A stretch of 64,000 nt of DNA from the NCBI RefSeq assembly GCF_026391055.1, contig NZ_JAPLET010000030.1, forward strand, positions 1-64,000, given 5' to 3'. Source of the stretch: Spirosoma sp. (GTDB taxonomy: Bacteria > Bacteroidota > Bacteroidia > Cytophagales > Spirosomataceae). Positions 37,370-46,228 of this stretch are shown here, piece after piece (position 1 is the first letter of the stretch; each line of letters begins with the position of its first letter). The notes under the pieces are model-generated. The model was not told where the DNA came from, did not search any database, and worked only from the letters and a program-made list of their open reading frames with translations. The translations under genes were made by a program, and so were the position numbers.

Positions 37370-37440
37370 GTATGTAAACGGGAATGGGTCAAATGCCATA
37401 TCTTTAAGGTATGGCATTTGACCCATTCCCGTTTACATAC
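37370..37440. terminator. Bidirectional terminator: 31-bp perfect inverted repeat
   Basis: Bases 37370-37400 pair perfectly with 37410-37440, with three more possible pairs in the 9-nt centre. It fills almost the whole gap between convergent genes, ending two bases before the eboC stop. It probably ends transcription both ways. Confidence 0.8.
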
Positions 37441-37441
37441 A

Positions 37442-38323
37442 CTACGTTACCGCAAAAACTTTTGCCAGTAGTCTGGAAAGAGGCAGCAGGCAAAAGACCA
37501 GCATAGCCAGCGGGAACGACGCGAAAGCCGCTACCCAGGCCGCGTTCATGACAATGAGCGACAGCACCCCCGCCCGAACGGCCAGGCCAATATTCCGGCC
37601 GACGGGCTCTTTCACGGCTCGCCAGAGGGGCGGGAAAATATAGTAGCCAAATAAAAGCAGAAACGGCAGAGCCGTACCCAACTGTTGCTGCCGTTGCGCC
37701 AGAGCGGCCAGGCAGCCAATCACCAGCGCATAAAGGATACCGGCAAACCGGAGTGTCGTCGGACTTCCGCCGTGCACTTCCCCCCGACTGATCATGGTGA
37801 TGGCCGCAATGTAGGCAATGGGCACCAGACCAACCCACGCCCAGGGCATAACCTGATCGGGAATGATGCTGATACCAAGCAACAGATTCAGGCCCCGACA
37901 GAGACCCATGTTTACAGGACCAAGCAGGTTATGATGTTTCCCGAACTTATCATAAACCAGCGAGGCTACGGTAATGGCAATTGCCAGTAGACCCGCCATT
38001 TGGTTAACGGCAAACGACGCAGCTATACCAACCACAAACAATACCGTTCCGAGCAGTGCAGCCGTTGATTTAGGGACTACTCCGCTGGGAATGGGCCGCT
38101 CGGGCCGCTCGACAGCATCCAGCTCGGCATCGAATACATCGTTAAAAACAACGCCCCCGCCATACAACCCAACTGTTGCCAGACAAAGCCAGCCAACCGG
38201 AGCCGGAGCCGGGTCGTAAACGCCAAAATAACCCGCAATAGCCATACCGGCCAGTACATCGGCAACAGACGTAACCAGATTGGCCGGCCGGGTTAGGGAG
38301 AGAAGTGCTTTAATCTTACTCAT
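37442..38323 (-). CDS. eboC: EboC, UbiA-family prenyltransferase
   Basis: 293 aa from the ATG at 38323 (MSKIKALLSLTRPANLVTS); a longer open frame upstream lies in repeat DNA and is unlikely to be coding. UbiA-type membrane protein with about eight hydrophobic segments. First Asp motif: NDVFDAELDAVERPERP (~residue 65), binding Mg-prenyl diphosphate. The second motif is weak (YDKFGKHHNLLGPVNMGLCRG, lacking the usual DxxxD). EboC belongs to the ebo gene set, implicated in moving scytonemin precursors to the periplasm in cyanobacteria; its substrate in Bacteroidota is unknown. eboB lies just upstream in the same direction. Confidence 0.8.
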   Translation of the reverse strand: MSKIKALLSLTRPANLVTSVADVLAGMAIAGYFGVYDPAPAPVGWLCLATVGLYGGGVVFNDVFDAELDAVERPERPIPSGVVPKSTAALLGTVLFVVGIAASFAVNQMAGLLAIAITVASLVYDKFGKHHNLLGPVNMGLCRGLNLLLGISIIPDQVMPWAWVGLVPIAYIAAITMISRGEVHGGSPTTLRFAGILYALVIGCLAALAQRQQQLGTALPFLLLFGYYIFPPLWRAVKEPVGRNIGLAVRAGVLSLIVMNAAWVAAFASFPLAMLVFCLLPLSRLLAKVFAVT

Positions 38324-38326
38324 GAA

Positions 38327-38430
38327 GTGGTGTCGGGCCGTGGTGTCGGGTTTAAGAACCCGATACCAATTGCTGACGCAAGCGTGTCGGGTTTGACCGG
38401 GCTGGCGCTCCAGAACCCGACACCACAAAC
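38327..38430. repeat. REP-like palindromic element between eboB and eboC
   Basis: Two hairpins in tandem: 38341-38352 with 38357-38368 (12 bp, one G-U pair), and 38384-38393 with 38414-38423 (10 bp) enclosing a smaller CTGG/CCAG stem. GTGGTGTCGGG is also directly repeated at 38327 and 38340. The text TGTCGGGTT/AACCCGACA resembles a dispersed intergenic element, but copy number cannot be judged here. Confidence 0.55.
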
Positions 38431-38439
38431 GCTATCGTT

Positions 38440-39372
38440 CTATTTAATAATCGTCGATTCCTTGTCTACTCGTGGGGCCTGGCCACCGCGCAGAACGGAG
38501 CTTCCGTTGTAACGCTGGCTCTGGTCGATACCCATAGGCTGCGTGAGTTCTTCCAGACTCAGTTGGCCACTCTGGGCAAAGGCCGTTACAGCGTTGGTGA
38601 ACGTCACCAGTTTGATAGCCTCGTCCGAAATACCGCGCTGTTTCATCAGGGCGGCCGTTTTAGGTACAGCCAGGGGGTCGCTGATGCCCCAGTCGGCGGC
38701 CGAGTTGATCATGATACGCTCAGGTCCGTACTGCTTTACTACCTCAACCATGCGCTCGTTGCCCATCTTAGTAAACGGATAAATGGTGAAACCTGCCCAG
38801 AAACCACGGTCCAGCACTTCGCGCACCGTTTCCTCATTATTATGGTCAACGATCACCATGCTGGGGTCGATGCCGTGCTCGATAGCGATATCCATACTCC
38901 GGCTAGTGCCCTGTTTTTTATCGCGGTGGGGCGTGTGAATCTGTACGGGTAACCCGGCTTCCCGAGCCAATTCCAGTTGTGCCCGGTAGTATTTATCCTC
39001 GGCGGGCGTCTGATCGTCGAAGCCGATTTCGCCTACCCCAACTACACCCTCTTTATAGATAAATAATGGCAGGATTTCCATAACCTGCTCCGCTAATTCT
39101 TCCTGATTTGCCTCCTTGGAGTTCAATCCAATGGTACAATAGTGCCGAATACCAAACTGCGACGCCCGAAATCGCTCCCAGCCTACCAGACTGGCGAAAT
39201 AATCCCGGAATGAGTCGACGCCCGTGCGGGGCTGTCCTAGCCAGAAAGCCGGTTCGATCAGGGCCACTACGCCCGCGTCGGCCATCGCCTGATAGTCGTC
39301 TGTGGTACGGGATGTCATGTGGACGTGCATATCGAAAAACGACATGCCACGAATTGAATCCATAAAATCCAT
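38440..39372 (-). CDS. eboB: EboB, TatD-family metal-dependent hydrolase
   Basis: 310 aa. A TIM-barrel hydrolase: FFDMHVHMTSR (~residue 12) supplies the HxH metal ligands, VGVGEIGFDDQTP the conserved Glu (~120), LPVQIHTPHRDK (~150) and MVIVDHNNEE (~180) further His ligands, and MINSAADWG the final Asp (~230). Similarity is closest to EboB-type TatD proteins, with eboC downstream and eboA nearby. The substrate is unknown. CAAAG-type text about 45 bp upstream may reflect a minus-strand promoter, but the match is incomplete. Confidence 0.8.
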   Translation of the reverse strand: MDFMDSIRGMSFFDMHVHMTSRTTDDYQAMADAGVVALIEPAFWLGQPRTGVDSFRDYFASLVGWERFRASQFGIRHYCTIGLNSKEANQEELAEQVMEILPLFIYKEGVVGVGEIGFDDQTPAEDKYYRAQLELAREAGLPVQIHTPHRDKKQGTSRSMDIAIEHGIDPSMVIVDHNNEETVREVLDRGFWAGFTIYPFTKMGNERMVEVVKQYGPERIMINSAADWGISDPLAVPKTAALMKQRGISDEAIKLVTFTNAVTAFAQSGQLSLEELTQPMGIDQSQRYNGSSVLRGGQAPRVDKESTIIK

Positions 39373-39533
39373 AATAGTTCTACGTTAGAGGCATTAAGTA
39401 CTCGTTAATTGGGCAGCAAAGTTCTGCAAAAATTACCCCCGTTCTGCACGTTTTTTAGCAACATTTAATTCAATCGGCACAAACTTCACACTACTCTATT
39501 CGTTTTATAGATAGTCTTACAACAAATGCAACC

Positions 39534-40217
39534 ATGAATATGAACATGCATCAACAACGTAAAGCAGGAAAGTGGAAACTGGGGGCAGTTTTACTGCTTA
39601 TAGCGGGTGGCGGATTACTCTCCTGCCGGGAAAATGCCATCAAGGACCTGAGCCCGGCGGATAGCCCGGTTTATATAACGAACTATGACCGCTCGGTCAA
39701 CTTTGGTCAGTATAAGACGTTCAGCCTTCCAGACTCCGTCATTATTGAGTCGAACGATTCGTACGCTACGTCTCAAACACCTCTTTCTAGCCGGTTTGTG
39801 ACAAACGTAGCAAATGCCCTGACGGCAAAAGGGTTTCAGCGGGTTAACCGGGGCGACAATGCGGACTTAGGTGTGGCGATCATCCAGGTCAACAACCAGT
39901 ATACCGGTGTAGCCTCCAATCCGTACTCGTATTATTCGGGCTACTGGGGTGGTTTTGGCGGTTTGGGCGGTTATGGCTATTCGCCCTATTACCCAAGTTA
40001 CTATACGTATCAGGTAACCGACCAGTACTGGGAAGTTCAGATTGTGGACCTGAAAAACCGGCCAACTGCCGGAACAGGTACCAGCACCGGTCAACCTCAG
40101 CTGAACGTCATTTATGACGCTACCATCCGGGGTGCTGATGTTACAGATCAGCAAGCCGTCGACAACGCTATAACGGCCATTTTTAACCAATCGCCTTATT
40201 TAAAGGCTTCTGAATAA
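39534..40217 (+). CDS. DUF4136 lipoprotein
   Basis: 227 aa. The N-terminus is basic, then hydrophobic, ending GLLSC, a lipobox, so a lipoprotein is expected. The DUF4136 domain (~45-220) shows VNFGQYKTFSLPDS near its start and AITAIFNQSP at its end; the middle holds a Gly/Tyr-rich stretch (YYSGYWGGFGGLGGYGYSPY). Function of the family is unknown. It is followed 6 bp later by a small beta-barrel gene, and both lie between divergent eboB and convergent eboA. MNMNM gives two alternative starts. Confidence 0.85.
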   Translation: MNMNMHQQRKAGKWKLGAVLLLIAGGGLLSCRENAIKDLSPADSPVYITNYDRSVNFGQYKTFSLPDSVIIESNDSYATSQTPLSSRFVTNVANALTAKGFQRVNRGDNADLGVAIIQVNNQYTGVASNPYSYYSGYWGGFGGLGGYGYSPYYPSYYTYQVTDQYWEVQIVDLKNRPTAGTGTSTGQPQLNVIYDATIRGADVTDQQAVDNAITAIFNQSPYLKASE

Positions 40218-40223
40218 GATATT

Positions 40224-40886
40224 ATGAAATCGATCATCGCATTTGCGGCCCTCATGGCGTTAACGACAACGACTTGGGCACAGTATAGAAATGACAATTC
40301 GGGTAACAACGAGTTCCCGTCGCCCTATCAGGAGTACGTGACGTTCAATATTGCCGCCCGGTACGGCGTTGCTTTCCCGATGGGTGGTACGCAGGGGTAT
40401 ATAGACAAAGTATCGCCGACTAACTTTGCCCTGGAAGGCGAATGGCTGTTTCCAAAGCGGTTCGCCATTGGCATAAAAACCGGTTATCAGTATAACAAGC
40501 AGCGACTCGACCGGCAAGTGTACGACTATGGCGACCAGTCTATTTCGGCTGTACAGACCCGAACGCTGTCGGTTATTCCGGCTATGGTGTCGCTTTCTTA
40601 TTACTTTGCCGATAATGCAGCCGCCCTTCGACCTTATGTGCAGATGGCTGGTGGTGGCGCTTATGTCGATTATACCAATTACTTCGGCACGCTGGCCGAC
40701 CAGTCGAACGGGTTCAAGGGTGCAATAGCACCCGCCATTGGCGTAAAGTATTACGGCAAACGCGAACAGGGGCTGGGGGCTGAAATTCAGGCGCAGTACC
40801 AGAATATCTTCTTCAACTACGATTTATTGAAGAATAGTGCCCCCTCGCTCATGATCTCAGCGGGTATTTCGTACCGGTTTTATTAG
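40224..40886 (+). CDS. Small outer-membrane beta-barrel protein
   Basis: 220 aa with a signal peptide (IIAFAALMALTTTTWAQ). The body shows alternating hydrophobic and polar strands, Gly/Tyr-rich, ending in ISAGISYRFY with the terminal aromatic residue expected for outer-membrane insertion. It matches the general small outer-membrane beta-barrel group; ligand unknown. Only 6 bp separate it from the DUF4136 lipoprotein, so the two likely form an envelope pair. Confidence 0.82.
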   Translation: MKSIIAFAALMALTTTTWAQYRNDNSGNNEFPSPYQEYVTFNIAARYGVAFPMGGTQGYIDKVSPTNFALEGEWLFPKRFAIGIKTGYQYNKQRLDRQVYDYGDQSISAVQTRTLSVIPAMVSLSYYFADNAAALRPYVQMAGGGAYVDYTNYFGTLADQSNGFKGAIAPAIGVKYYGKREQGLGAEIQAQYQNIFFNYDLLKNSAPSLMISAGISYRFY

Positions 40887-40953
40887 TAGACCAAGTATAG
40901 ACCTACAAGGTTTTTGAAACCGCTTCGACGGCCCGGCTTACAGGTCTGGTTGA

Positions 40954-41628
40954 TCACATTAACTCCTCCATGTGAGCGGGCAAACTACGCCCGGCCGCCC
41001 GGCGTTCGGCAGCAAAGTCTGTCAGCGTTTGAGCGAGCCGGGCGTTGTTGCGTTCATTCAGACCGATGATCTGCGTAACGTCTTTATCTGTAAAAAACGC
41101 CTTCATAATCAGCTGATTCCAGGCGGGTTCGTCGAAGTAGTCGGCGGGATACGGGTTGTGCAGCATAATGGCCGACTGCACATCGGCGATGTTGTTCCGA
41201 ATACCTTCCGTCGCCTGAAACTTCCAGGCTTCGGGATGGGCCAATACAGGCAGAGCCGAATACAGGGCAACCAGTTCGTTCAGTTCGCCCGCTTTGAAGA
41301 GTTCGCTGATGGTTTTAACGTACGTAGTCTGGTTATCGGCGGGGAGTTGCAGCAGCCACCATACCCGCGCCAGCCGGTCGAGGGTCCAGTCCTGAACGGT
41401 GAAGCCGGGCCGTACCCGCAGCAAAGCAAACTGTATATCCGCCGGAACAGCGACGGGTTGTTTCCCCACAAAACGCGGTAAGGCGGTAAAAACCCGGTAA
41501 AAGACAGCTACCTGAGGGTTTGACGAAAAGGTATCGGCCTGCTGACGCAGGTAGGTTACGGCTTTTTCAGAATTCGGTTGCTGTTCGATAAGGTAAAACA
41601 GCGTCTGGCTCATTGAGAGGATATTCAT
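40954..41628 (-). CDS. eboA: EboA-domain protein
   Basis: 224 aa, all-helical, no signal peptide. It matches the EboA domain family: PGFTVQDWTLDRLARVWWLL (~75-95), ALPVLAHPEAW (~125) and the C-terminal AERRAAGRSLPAHMEEL. The biochemical role of EboA is unknown. In complete ebo clusters it precedes eboB and eboC; here two plus-strand envelope genes separate it from eboB. A good -7 element lies 37 nt upstream, so it seems to be transcribed alone. Confidence 0.78.
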   Translation of the reverse strand: MNILSMSQTLFYLIEQQPNSEKAVTYLRQQADTFSSNPQVAVFYRVFTALPRFVGKQPVAVPADIQFALLRVRPGFTVQDWTLDRLARVWWLLQLPADNQTTYVKTISELFKAGELNELVALYSALPVLAHPEAWKFQATEGIRNNIADVQSAIMLHNPYPADYFDEPAWNQLIMKAFFTDKDVTQIIGLNERNNARLAQTLTDFAAERRAAGRSLPAHMEELM

Positions 41629-41664
41629 GACGCAAAAATAGGCCTTCGCAGGATTTTATTGGTG

Positions 41665-41672
41665 CAAAAGTA
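41665..41672 (-). promoter_or_regulatory. Bacteroidota -7 promoter element for eboA
   Basis: On the minus strand TACTTTTG matches TAnnTTTG exactly, 37 nt before the eboA ATG. No convincing -33 TTG is visible. Confidence 0.55.
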
Positions 41673-41726
41673 AAGAGGAGCAGGAAGTAACTATACTGCC
41701 AGCCAGCCGAATTTCGCGCGATTTTA

Positions 41727-44700
41727 CTAGTCCTGAAACGAAACTGCTGGTAGATATACGCTGAAGGTAGCCCCTTCGTCGGGCTGACTTTGGGCCGTAA
41801 TTACGCCCCCGTGATTCGCAACTACCTTTTCGCAAATGGCCAGACCGATCCCTGTACCCTGAAACTCGCTTTTGCCATGCAGCCGCTGAAACACCTGAAA
41901 AATGCGATCCAGGTATTTCTCATTAAATCCGATTCCATTGTCCGTCACATCGATGCGGTAATACGCATCCACCGAGCGGGTGGGCCTTACAGTGGAAGGA
42001 AGTTGCGACACGTTTACCAGTTGGGCACTTACCTCAACTACCGGCGGCACGGGCACACCGGTCGAACTCTTCCGGCGGAATTTAAGGGCGTTGGATAGCA
42101 AATTCTGAAAGAGCTGAATCAGTTGCGAACGGTCGCCCAATACCGTTGGCAACGGATGGATTCGCATCTCGGCGCTGGTCTCCTGAATCATTACCTCCAG
42201 ATCCAGGACTACCAGACTGAGCGCTTCGGTCAGTGAAACAATCTCGGTCACTTCCTGGCGAGTGGTGATTCGGGAGAAGCTCAGCAAGTCGCGGATGAGC
42301 GTCGACATTCGATTGGCCGCCGTCTGCATCCGTTTCAGATAGTCGATGCCTTCGCCCAGATTGTCGGCATACTGATTTTTCAGGAGATCACCGAACGACT
42401 GTATTTTGCGCAACGGTTCCTGCAAATCGTGCGACGCCACATAGGCGAACTGCTGAAGGTTGTCGTTAGACCGCTGCAAATCGTGGATCGACGCCTGTAG
42501 CTCCGCCGTGCGTTGCTGAACCTGCTCATCCAGGGCCGTTGATAGCTGTCGGTACCGGTCTTCGCTGATGGCCAGCGCCTTGTTAACCTTTACAAGCTCG
42601 GTGATTTCGGTGCATACCTCCAGTACGCCCGTAATGACATTTCCCTCATAATAAGGTGTAAGCAGTATATTGAAATAACCCGTTTCGACCCGGTTGTTCC
42701 GGTTAACGGGTATGGCAATGGACCACCCCTGATCGGGAACACCCGTCTGGTACACCGTTAGGCAGCGGTCTATAAACCCCTGACCGTTCAATTCCGGCAT
42801 TGCGTCGACAAGGGGTTTGCCTAGTATATCTTTTTCCCGCTGAATAAGCTCCAGCATGGCCTGGTTAGCCAGATCGATGATTAAATTACTGCCTTTCATC
42901 AGGAGCATGGCTACCGGAGCCTGCTCTACCAGACTTCGCAGACGGATTTCGCCCTGTCGACGGGTCTGGTTCAGGTTAATCTGCGCCCTAATTTTGGTCA
43001 GGAGCTCCAAGCTCGAAAACGGTTTTACCAGGTAGTCGTCTGCTCCGGCTTCGAGCCCGTCTATTCGGGCTTCCTGACCGGCTCTGGCCGATAAAAAGAT
43101 AAGCGGAATAGAAGCCGTAACCGGATTTTGCTTCACCCGGTGCAGCAGTTCTTTCCCATCCATCACCGGCATCATAATATCGCTCAGGATAAGCTGAGGC
43201 AGGTCTGTTGCCAATTGCCGAATCGCATCGGCCCCATTCACGGCAGTGCTAACGGTGAAATAAGGGGCCAGCAGCCGGGTCAGGTACGCCCGCATGTCGG
43301 CATTGTCGTCGACCACCAGAATCTTCGTTGCCTGATCGAACTCAACCGATTCCGACGACATTATGCCAACGTCTATGGGCAGCATCTCTTCCGAGAGCAT
43401 CGTCCGGGCTTCCTGCAGGAACGTATCGGTCAACAGGCTCTTCTGATTCTGGTAGCTGCCTTCGATCACCTGATCTTGGGGCAGGTGATCTTTCCGCAGT
43501 GGCAGACGTACCGTGAACGTACTCCCCTCGCCTTCCTGACTTGTTACGGTAATTGTGCCGCCATGCAGACGCACCAGTTCATGCACCAGCGAGAGACCAA
43601 TGCCGCTGCCCTCGTAAGTCCGGCCACCGGCATTGGCAACCCGGTGAAAACGCTCAAACATATGGGGCAACTCTGCCGCCGGAATGCCCACACCGGTGTC
43701 TGACACCCGAAGGACAGCGCCATCGGATTCTGCAGTCAGTTGAACCCCAATATGGCCTTTCAGCGTGTACTTAAAGGCATTCGACAGCAGATTGAGCACG
43801 ACTTTCTCCCACATCTCGGCATCGGCATACACCACAGCGGGTAGCGGCTCACAGTCGACGGTTAATTCCAATCCGGCCCGTTCGATCAGGGAGCGAAAAC
43901 TGCTGGTAAGATCGACGGTCAGCCCGACCAGATCGACAGGACGAAAGCTGGCTTTTACCCGACCGGCTTCAATACGACTGAAATCGAGCAGGTTATTGAC
44001 CAGTTTCAGCAACCGCATGGCATTGCGGTGAGTGGCTTCTATGGGTTGTTTATAAGTCGATTCCTGGAGGGCAGTATCCTGCAGCAGCTCTTCCAGCGGG
44101 CCGAGCATCAGGGTAAGCGGTGTCCGAAATTCATGGCTGACGTTATTGAAGAAAGCGGTTTTGGCCTGGTCGATAGCGGCTAGTGCTTCGGCTCGTTTCT
44201 GCTCTTCCTGATACGCATGCACATTCGAGAAAGCCGTGCTAATAGTATTGGCCAGAAGCGCGTAGAAGTTAAGGTAATCCTGATCGAGTGCCCGACGTGA
44301 ACTGACACCCGCGAGTAAAAATCCGGTGGGCTGCTCGCGGGTCGACAAAAGAATGGGCAGCCGGACGGCAGTATGGGGCAACTCCGGATAAGGACCGCCC
44401 ACAAGGGGTCCGACACGCTCGGCCAACCGGTCAATAACCAGCGTTTCCGGCAAATTGGCGAGCCAGTCCGTTTCGGCTACGACCAACTGTTCCAAACCAA
44501 GCGGTACCGGTACATCGGCTACCAGACCAGCCGTACTGACGAGCCTGGCATGTTTTCCATCCTCCTCTAGTTCGTAAAGCAGTAAATAAGGCAGATCCAG
44601 TTCAAACCCGCTCTGCGCTTCTACTAAACTGACGTAGATATCCTGATTGGTTTTTGCCTGTCCAACGAGGGCAGCCACATCCCGTAGAACCTGGGTACGG

Positions 44701-45188
44701 CGTGCGCTGAGCATCTTGTCGGTTGTTTCGGTGATGGGGTGGAAAATACCGCCTACACCACCGGACTCATCCCGGATGGGCGCGAAAGAAAACGTCATGA
44801 ACGCTTCTTCCAGATAGCCATACCGATCCAGAAACATACGCTGGTCTTTAATGTAGGTCCCTTCACCCTGCTGCCCCCGCGTAAAGGCATTCCCAACAAC
44901 GGGCAGCGCCGTTTCCCAGCAGATACGGAAATTTTGTCCCATCGATTCTGGATGCTTGGCACCACAGATGGGTCGGTAACTGTCATTGTAAAGCTGAATG
45001 GTTTCTGGACCCCAGGCAATAAGAATAGGAAACGTTGACGAGAGGCACAAGCTAACCGATGTTCGCAAGCTCTGAGGCCAGGAAGAAATAGGACCAAGGG
45101 GTGTATTTGCCCAATCCATCGATCGGATCAAGTGGCCCATCTCTCCACCGCCGGCTAAAAACGGCTCTGACGATTCACGCTCAATCAT
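41727..45188 (-). CDS. Hybrid histidine kinase (PAS-GAF-HisKA-HATPase-REC-PAS-HisKA-HATPase)
   Basis: 1153 aa, no membrane segment, so a soluble sensor. Approximate layout: PAS-like domain 30-160, GAF 165-320, first kinase core with H box NNVSHEFRTPLTL (~350) and N box VVLNLLSNAFKYT (~465), receiver 620-740 (ILSDIMMPVMDG with the phospho-Asp, and LVKPF), PAS 745-870, second kinase core with H box YVASHDLQEPLRKI (~925), and ATP-binding G boxes (GIGFNEKYLDRIF, GTGIGLAI) to the end. Two complete transmitter modules around one receiver suggest an internal phosphorelay. The signal is unknown. It is divergently arranged with a receiver-only gene, a plausible partner. Confidence 0.9.
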   Translation of the reverse strand: MIERESSEPFLAGGGEMGHLIRSMDWANTPLGPISSWPQSLRTSVSLCLSSTFPILIAWGPETIQLYNDSYRPICGAKHPESMGQNFRICWETALPVVGNAFTRGQQGEGTYIKDQRMFLDRYGYLEEAFMTFSFAPIRDESGGVGGIFHPITETTDKMLSARRTQVLRDVAALVGQAKTNQDIYVSLVEAQSGFELDLPYLLLYELEEDGKHARLVSTAGLVADVPVPLGLEQLVVAETDWLANLPETLVIDRLAERVGPLVGGPYPELPHTAVRLPILLSTREQPTGFLLAGVSSRRALDQDYLNFYALLANTISTAFSNVHAYQEEQKRAEALAAIDQAKTAFFNNVSHEFRTPLTLMLGPLEELLQDTALQESTYKQPIEATHRNAMRLLKLVNNLLDFSRIEAGRVKASFRPVDLVGLTVDLTSSFRSLIERAGLELTVDCEPLPAVVYADAEMWEKVVLNLLSNAFKYTLKGHIGVQLTAESDGAVLRVSDTGVGIPAAELPHMFERFHRVANAGGRTYEGSGIGLSLVHELVRLHGGTITVTSQEGEGSTFTVRLPLRKDHLPQDQVIEGSYQNQKSLLTDTFLQEARTMLSEEMLPIDVGIMSSESVEFDQATKILVVDDNADMRAYLTRLLAPYFTVSTAVNGADAIRQLATDLPQLILSDIMMPVMDGKELLHRVKQNPVTASIPLIFLSARAGQEARIDGLEAGADDYLVKPFSSLELLTKIRAQINLNQTRRQGEIRLRSLVEQAPVAMLLMKGSNLIIDLANQAMLELIQREKDILGKPLVDAMPELNGQGFIDRCLTVYQTGVPDQGWSIAIPVNRNNRVETGYFNILLTPYYEGNVITGVLEVCTEITELVKVNKALAISEDRYRQLSTALDEQVQQRTAELQASIHDLQRSNDNLQQFAYVASHDLQEPLRKIQSFGDLLKNQYADNLGEGIDYLKRMQTAANRMSTLIRDLLSFSRITTRQEVTEIVSLTEALSLVVLDLEVMIQETSAEMRIHPLPTVLGDRSQLIQLFQNLLSNALKFRRKSSTGVPVPPVVEVSAQLVNVSQLPSTVRPTRSVDAYYRIDVTDNGIGFNEKYLDRIFQVFQRLHGKSEFQGTGIGLAICEKVVANHGGVITAQSQPDEGATFSVYLPAVSFQD

Positions 45189-45632
45189 AGTAATAAGTCA
45201 ACCATATACACATACAATAAGGGTTACACAAAGTGGTCCGGCCGTCTGGCCTATCTATCAGCGCTGCCCTCTTATTGATTTCTGCCCTATGGTTACGTAC
45301 GGAATCAGGAAACGGCAGAATAGTTTAGTTTATCTGTACATAATCCTAGCATAGCCCAATTAAAGACAATAAAAGTAACAAATAACGACAGTAGATCAAA
45401 AAATCACTTCTCTACCCCAGAGTTGCCGAAGCAGAGAAATCATTGTGTACTTTAGCAACAGATACGATAAGCAGCCTGAATTAAATACAAGAATGTGTAA
45501 AGGCCCATTCGCTCACAAGATGTACTTATAAACGTATAAGATCTGTCTACCAATTAGTTTAGCGAAATAAATCGTGTTCGTACAATTAAGGTATAGACGA
45601 AGAACGCACAAAACCTATAATTAGCGCAACGT
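45189..45632. other. 444-bp divergent intergenic region
   Basis: It lies between two divergently transcribed signalling genes and should hold both promoters. TACTTTAGC near 45448 resembles a -7 element imperfectly. I see no small gene or repeat. Confidence 0.4.
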
Positions 45633-46202
45633 ATGGCTTCGGAGAACGACTCGAATACAGACGAAGATCAGACAACATTACAGAACTTTGAGAGCTGGCT
45701 GGCACTGTATCGGAGCCGAGTGTATGAAACGTACCTGTCACGAGCCCCTACGGTATCTCAGCCTGAAGACCCTCAGGCCAACAGGCAGGTTAAATCACCT
45801 AAACCAACAATTCTTGTTATTGAGGATAATGCAGATGAGTGGTTCCTGATTCGATGGGCATTACTTCAGCACTTTCCCATCACGCAGGTGATCTGGATTT
45901 CTGACTCCACCCGGGTGATGCCTTATCTAAACAAATGCGTTCAGCGTGAAATCGACTTACCCCGCTTAATTTTGGTAGACTTATACCTACCTTCTGCACA
46001 ATCGGGCCTCAGTATTCTGCAAAAAATCAAGCAGCATCCGGTATACGGAGCTATTCCTACAGTTATCATTAGCCGCTCCAATAACCCCGACGATATTGAG
46101 AGTGCGCTTACTCATTCCAGCAACTCGTACATTATCAAACCCTTTACGTACGACGAATGGCGGGAGCGCTTTTCCATGCTTCGGACCTACTGGACCGAGT
46201 GA
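45633..46202 (+). CDS. Receiver-only response regulator
   Basis: 189 aa. A ~55-residue polar N-terminal extension precedes one receiver domain: ILVIEDNADEW (acidic pocket, ~67), LILVDLYLPSAQSGL with the phospho-Asp (~113), VIISRSN (Thr/Ser position) and SYIIKPF (Lys). There is no DNA-binding or enzymatic output domain, so it works by protein contact or as a phosphate relay. It is divergent from the hybrid kinase at 41727-45188, its likely partner. Confidence 0.85.
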   Translation: MASENDSNTDEDQTTLQNFESWLALYRSRVYETYLSRAPTVSQPEDPQANRQVKSPKPTILVIEDNADEWFLIRWALLQHFPITQVIWISDSTRVMPYLNKCVQREIDLPRLILVDLYLPSAQSGLSILQKIKQHPVYGAIPTVIISRSNNPDDIESALTHSSNSYIIKPFTYDEWRERFSMLRTYWTE

Positions 46203-46228
46203 CCGCTGACGTTACCGGAGGCTCTTGC

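Noticed and set aside
40891..40953. Hairpin between the beta-barrel gene and eboA
   Set aside because: AGACCT...AGGTCT arms pair only weakly, with mismatches and a long loop, so I do not list it as a terminator.
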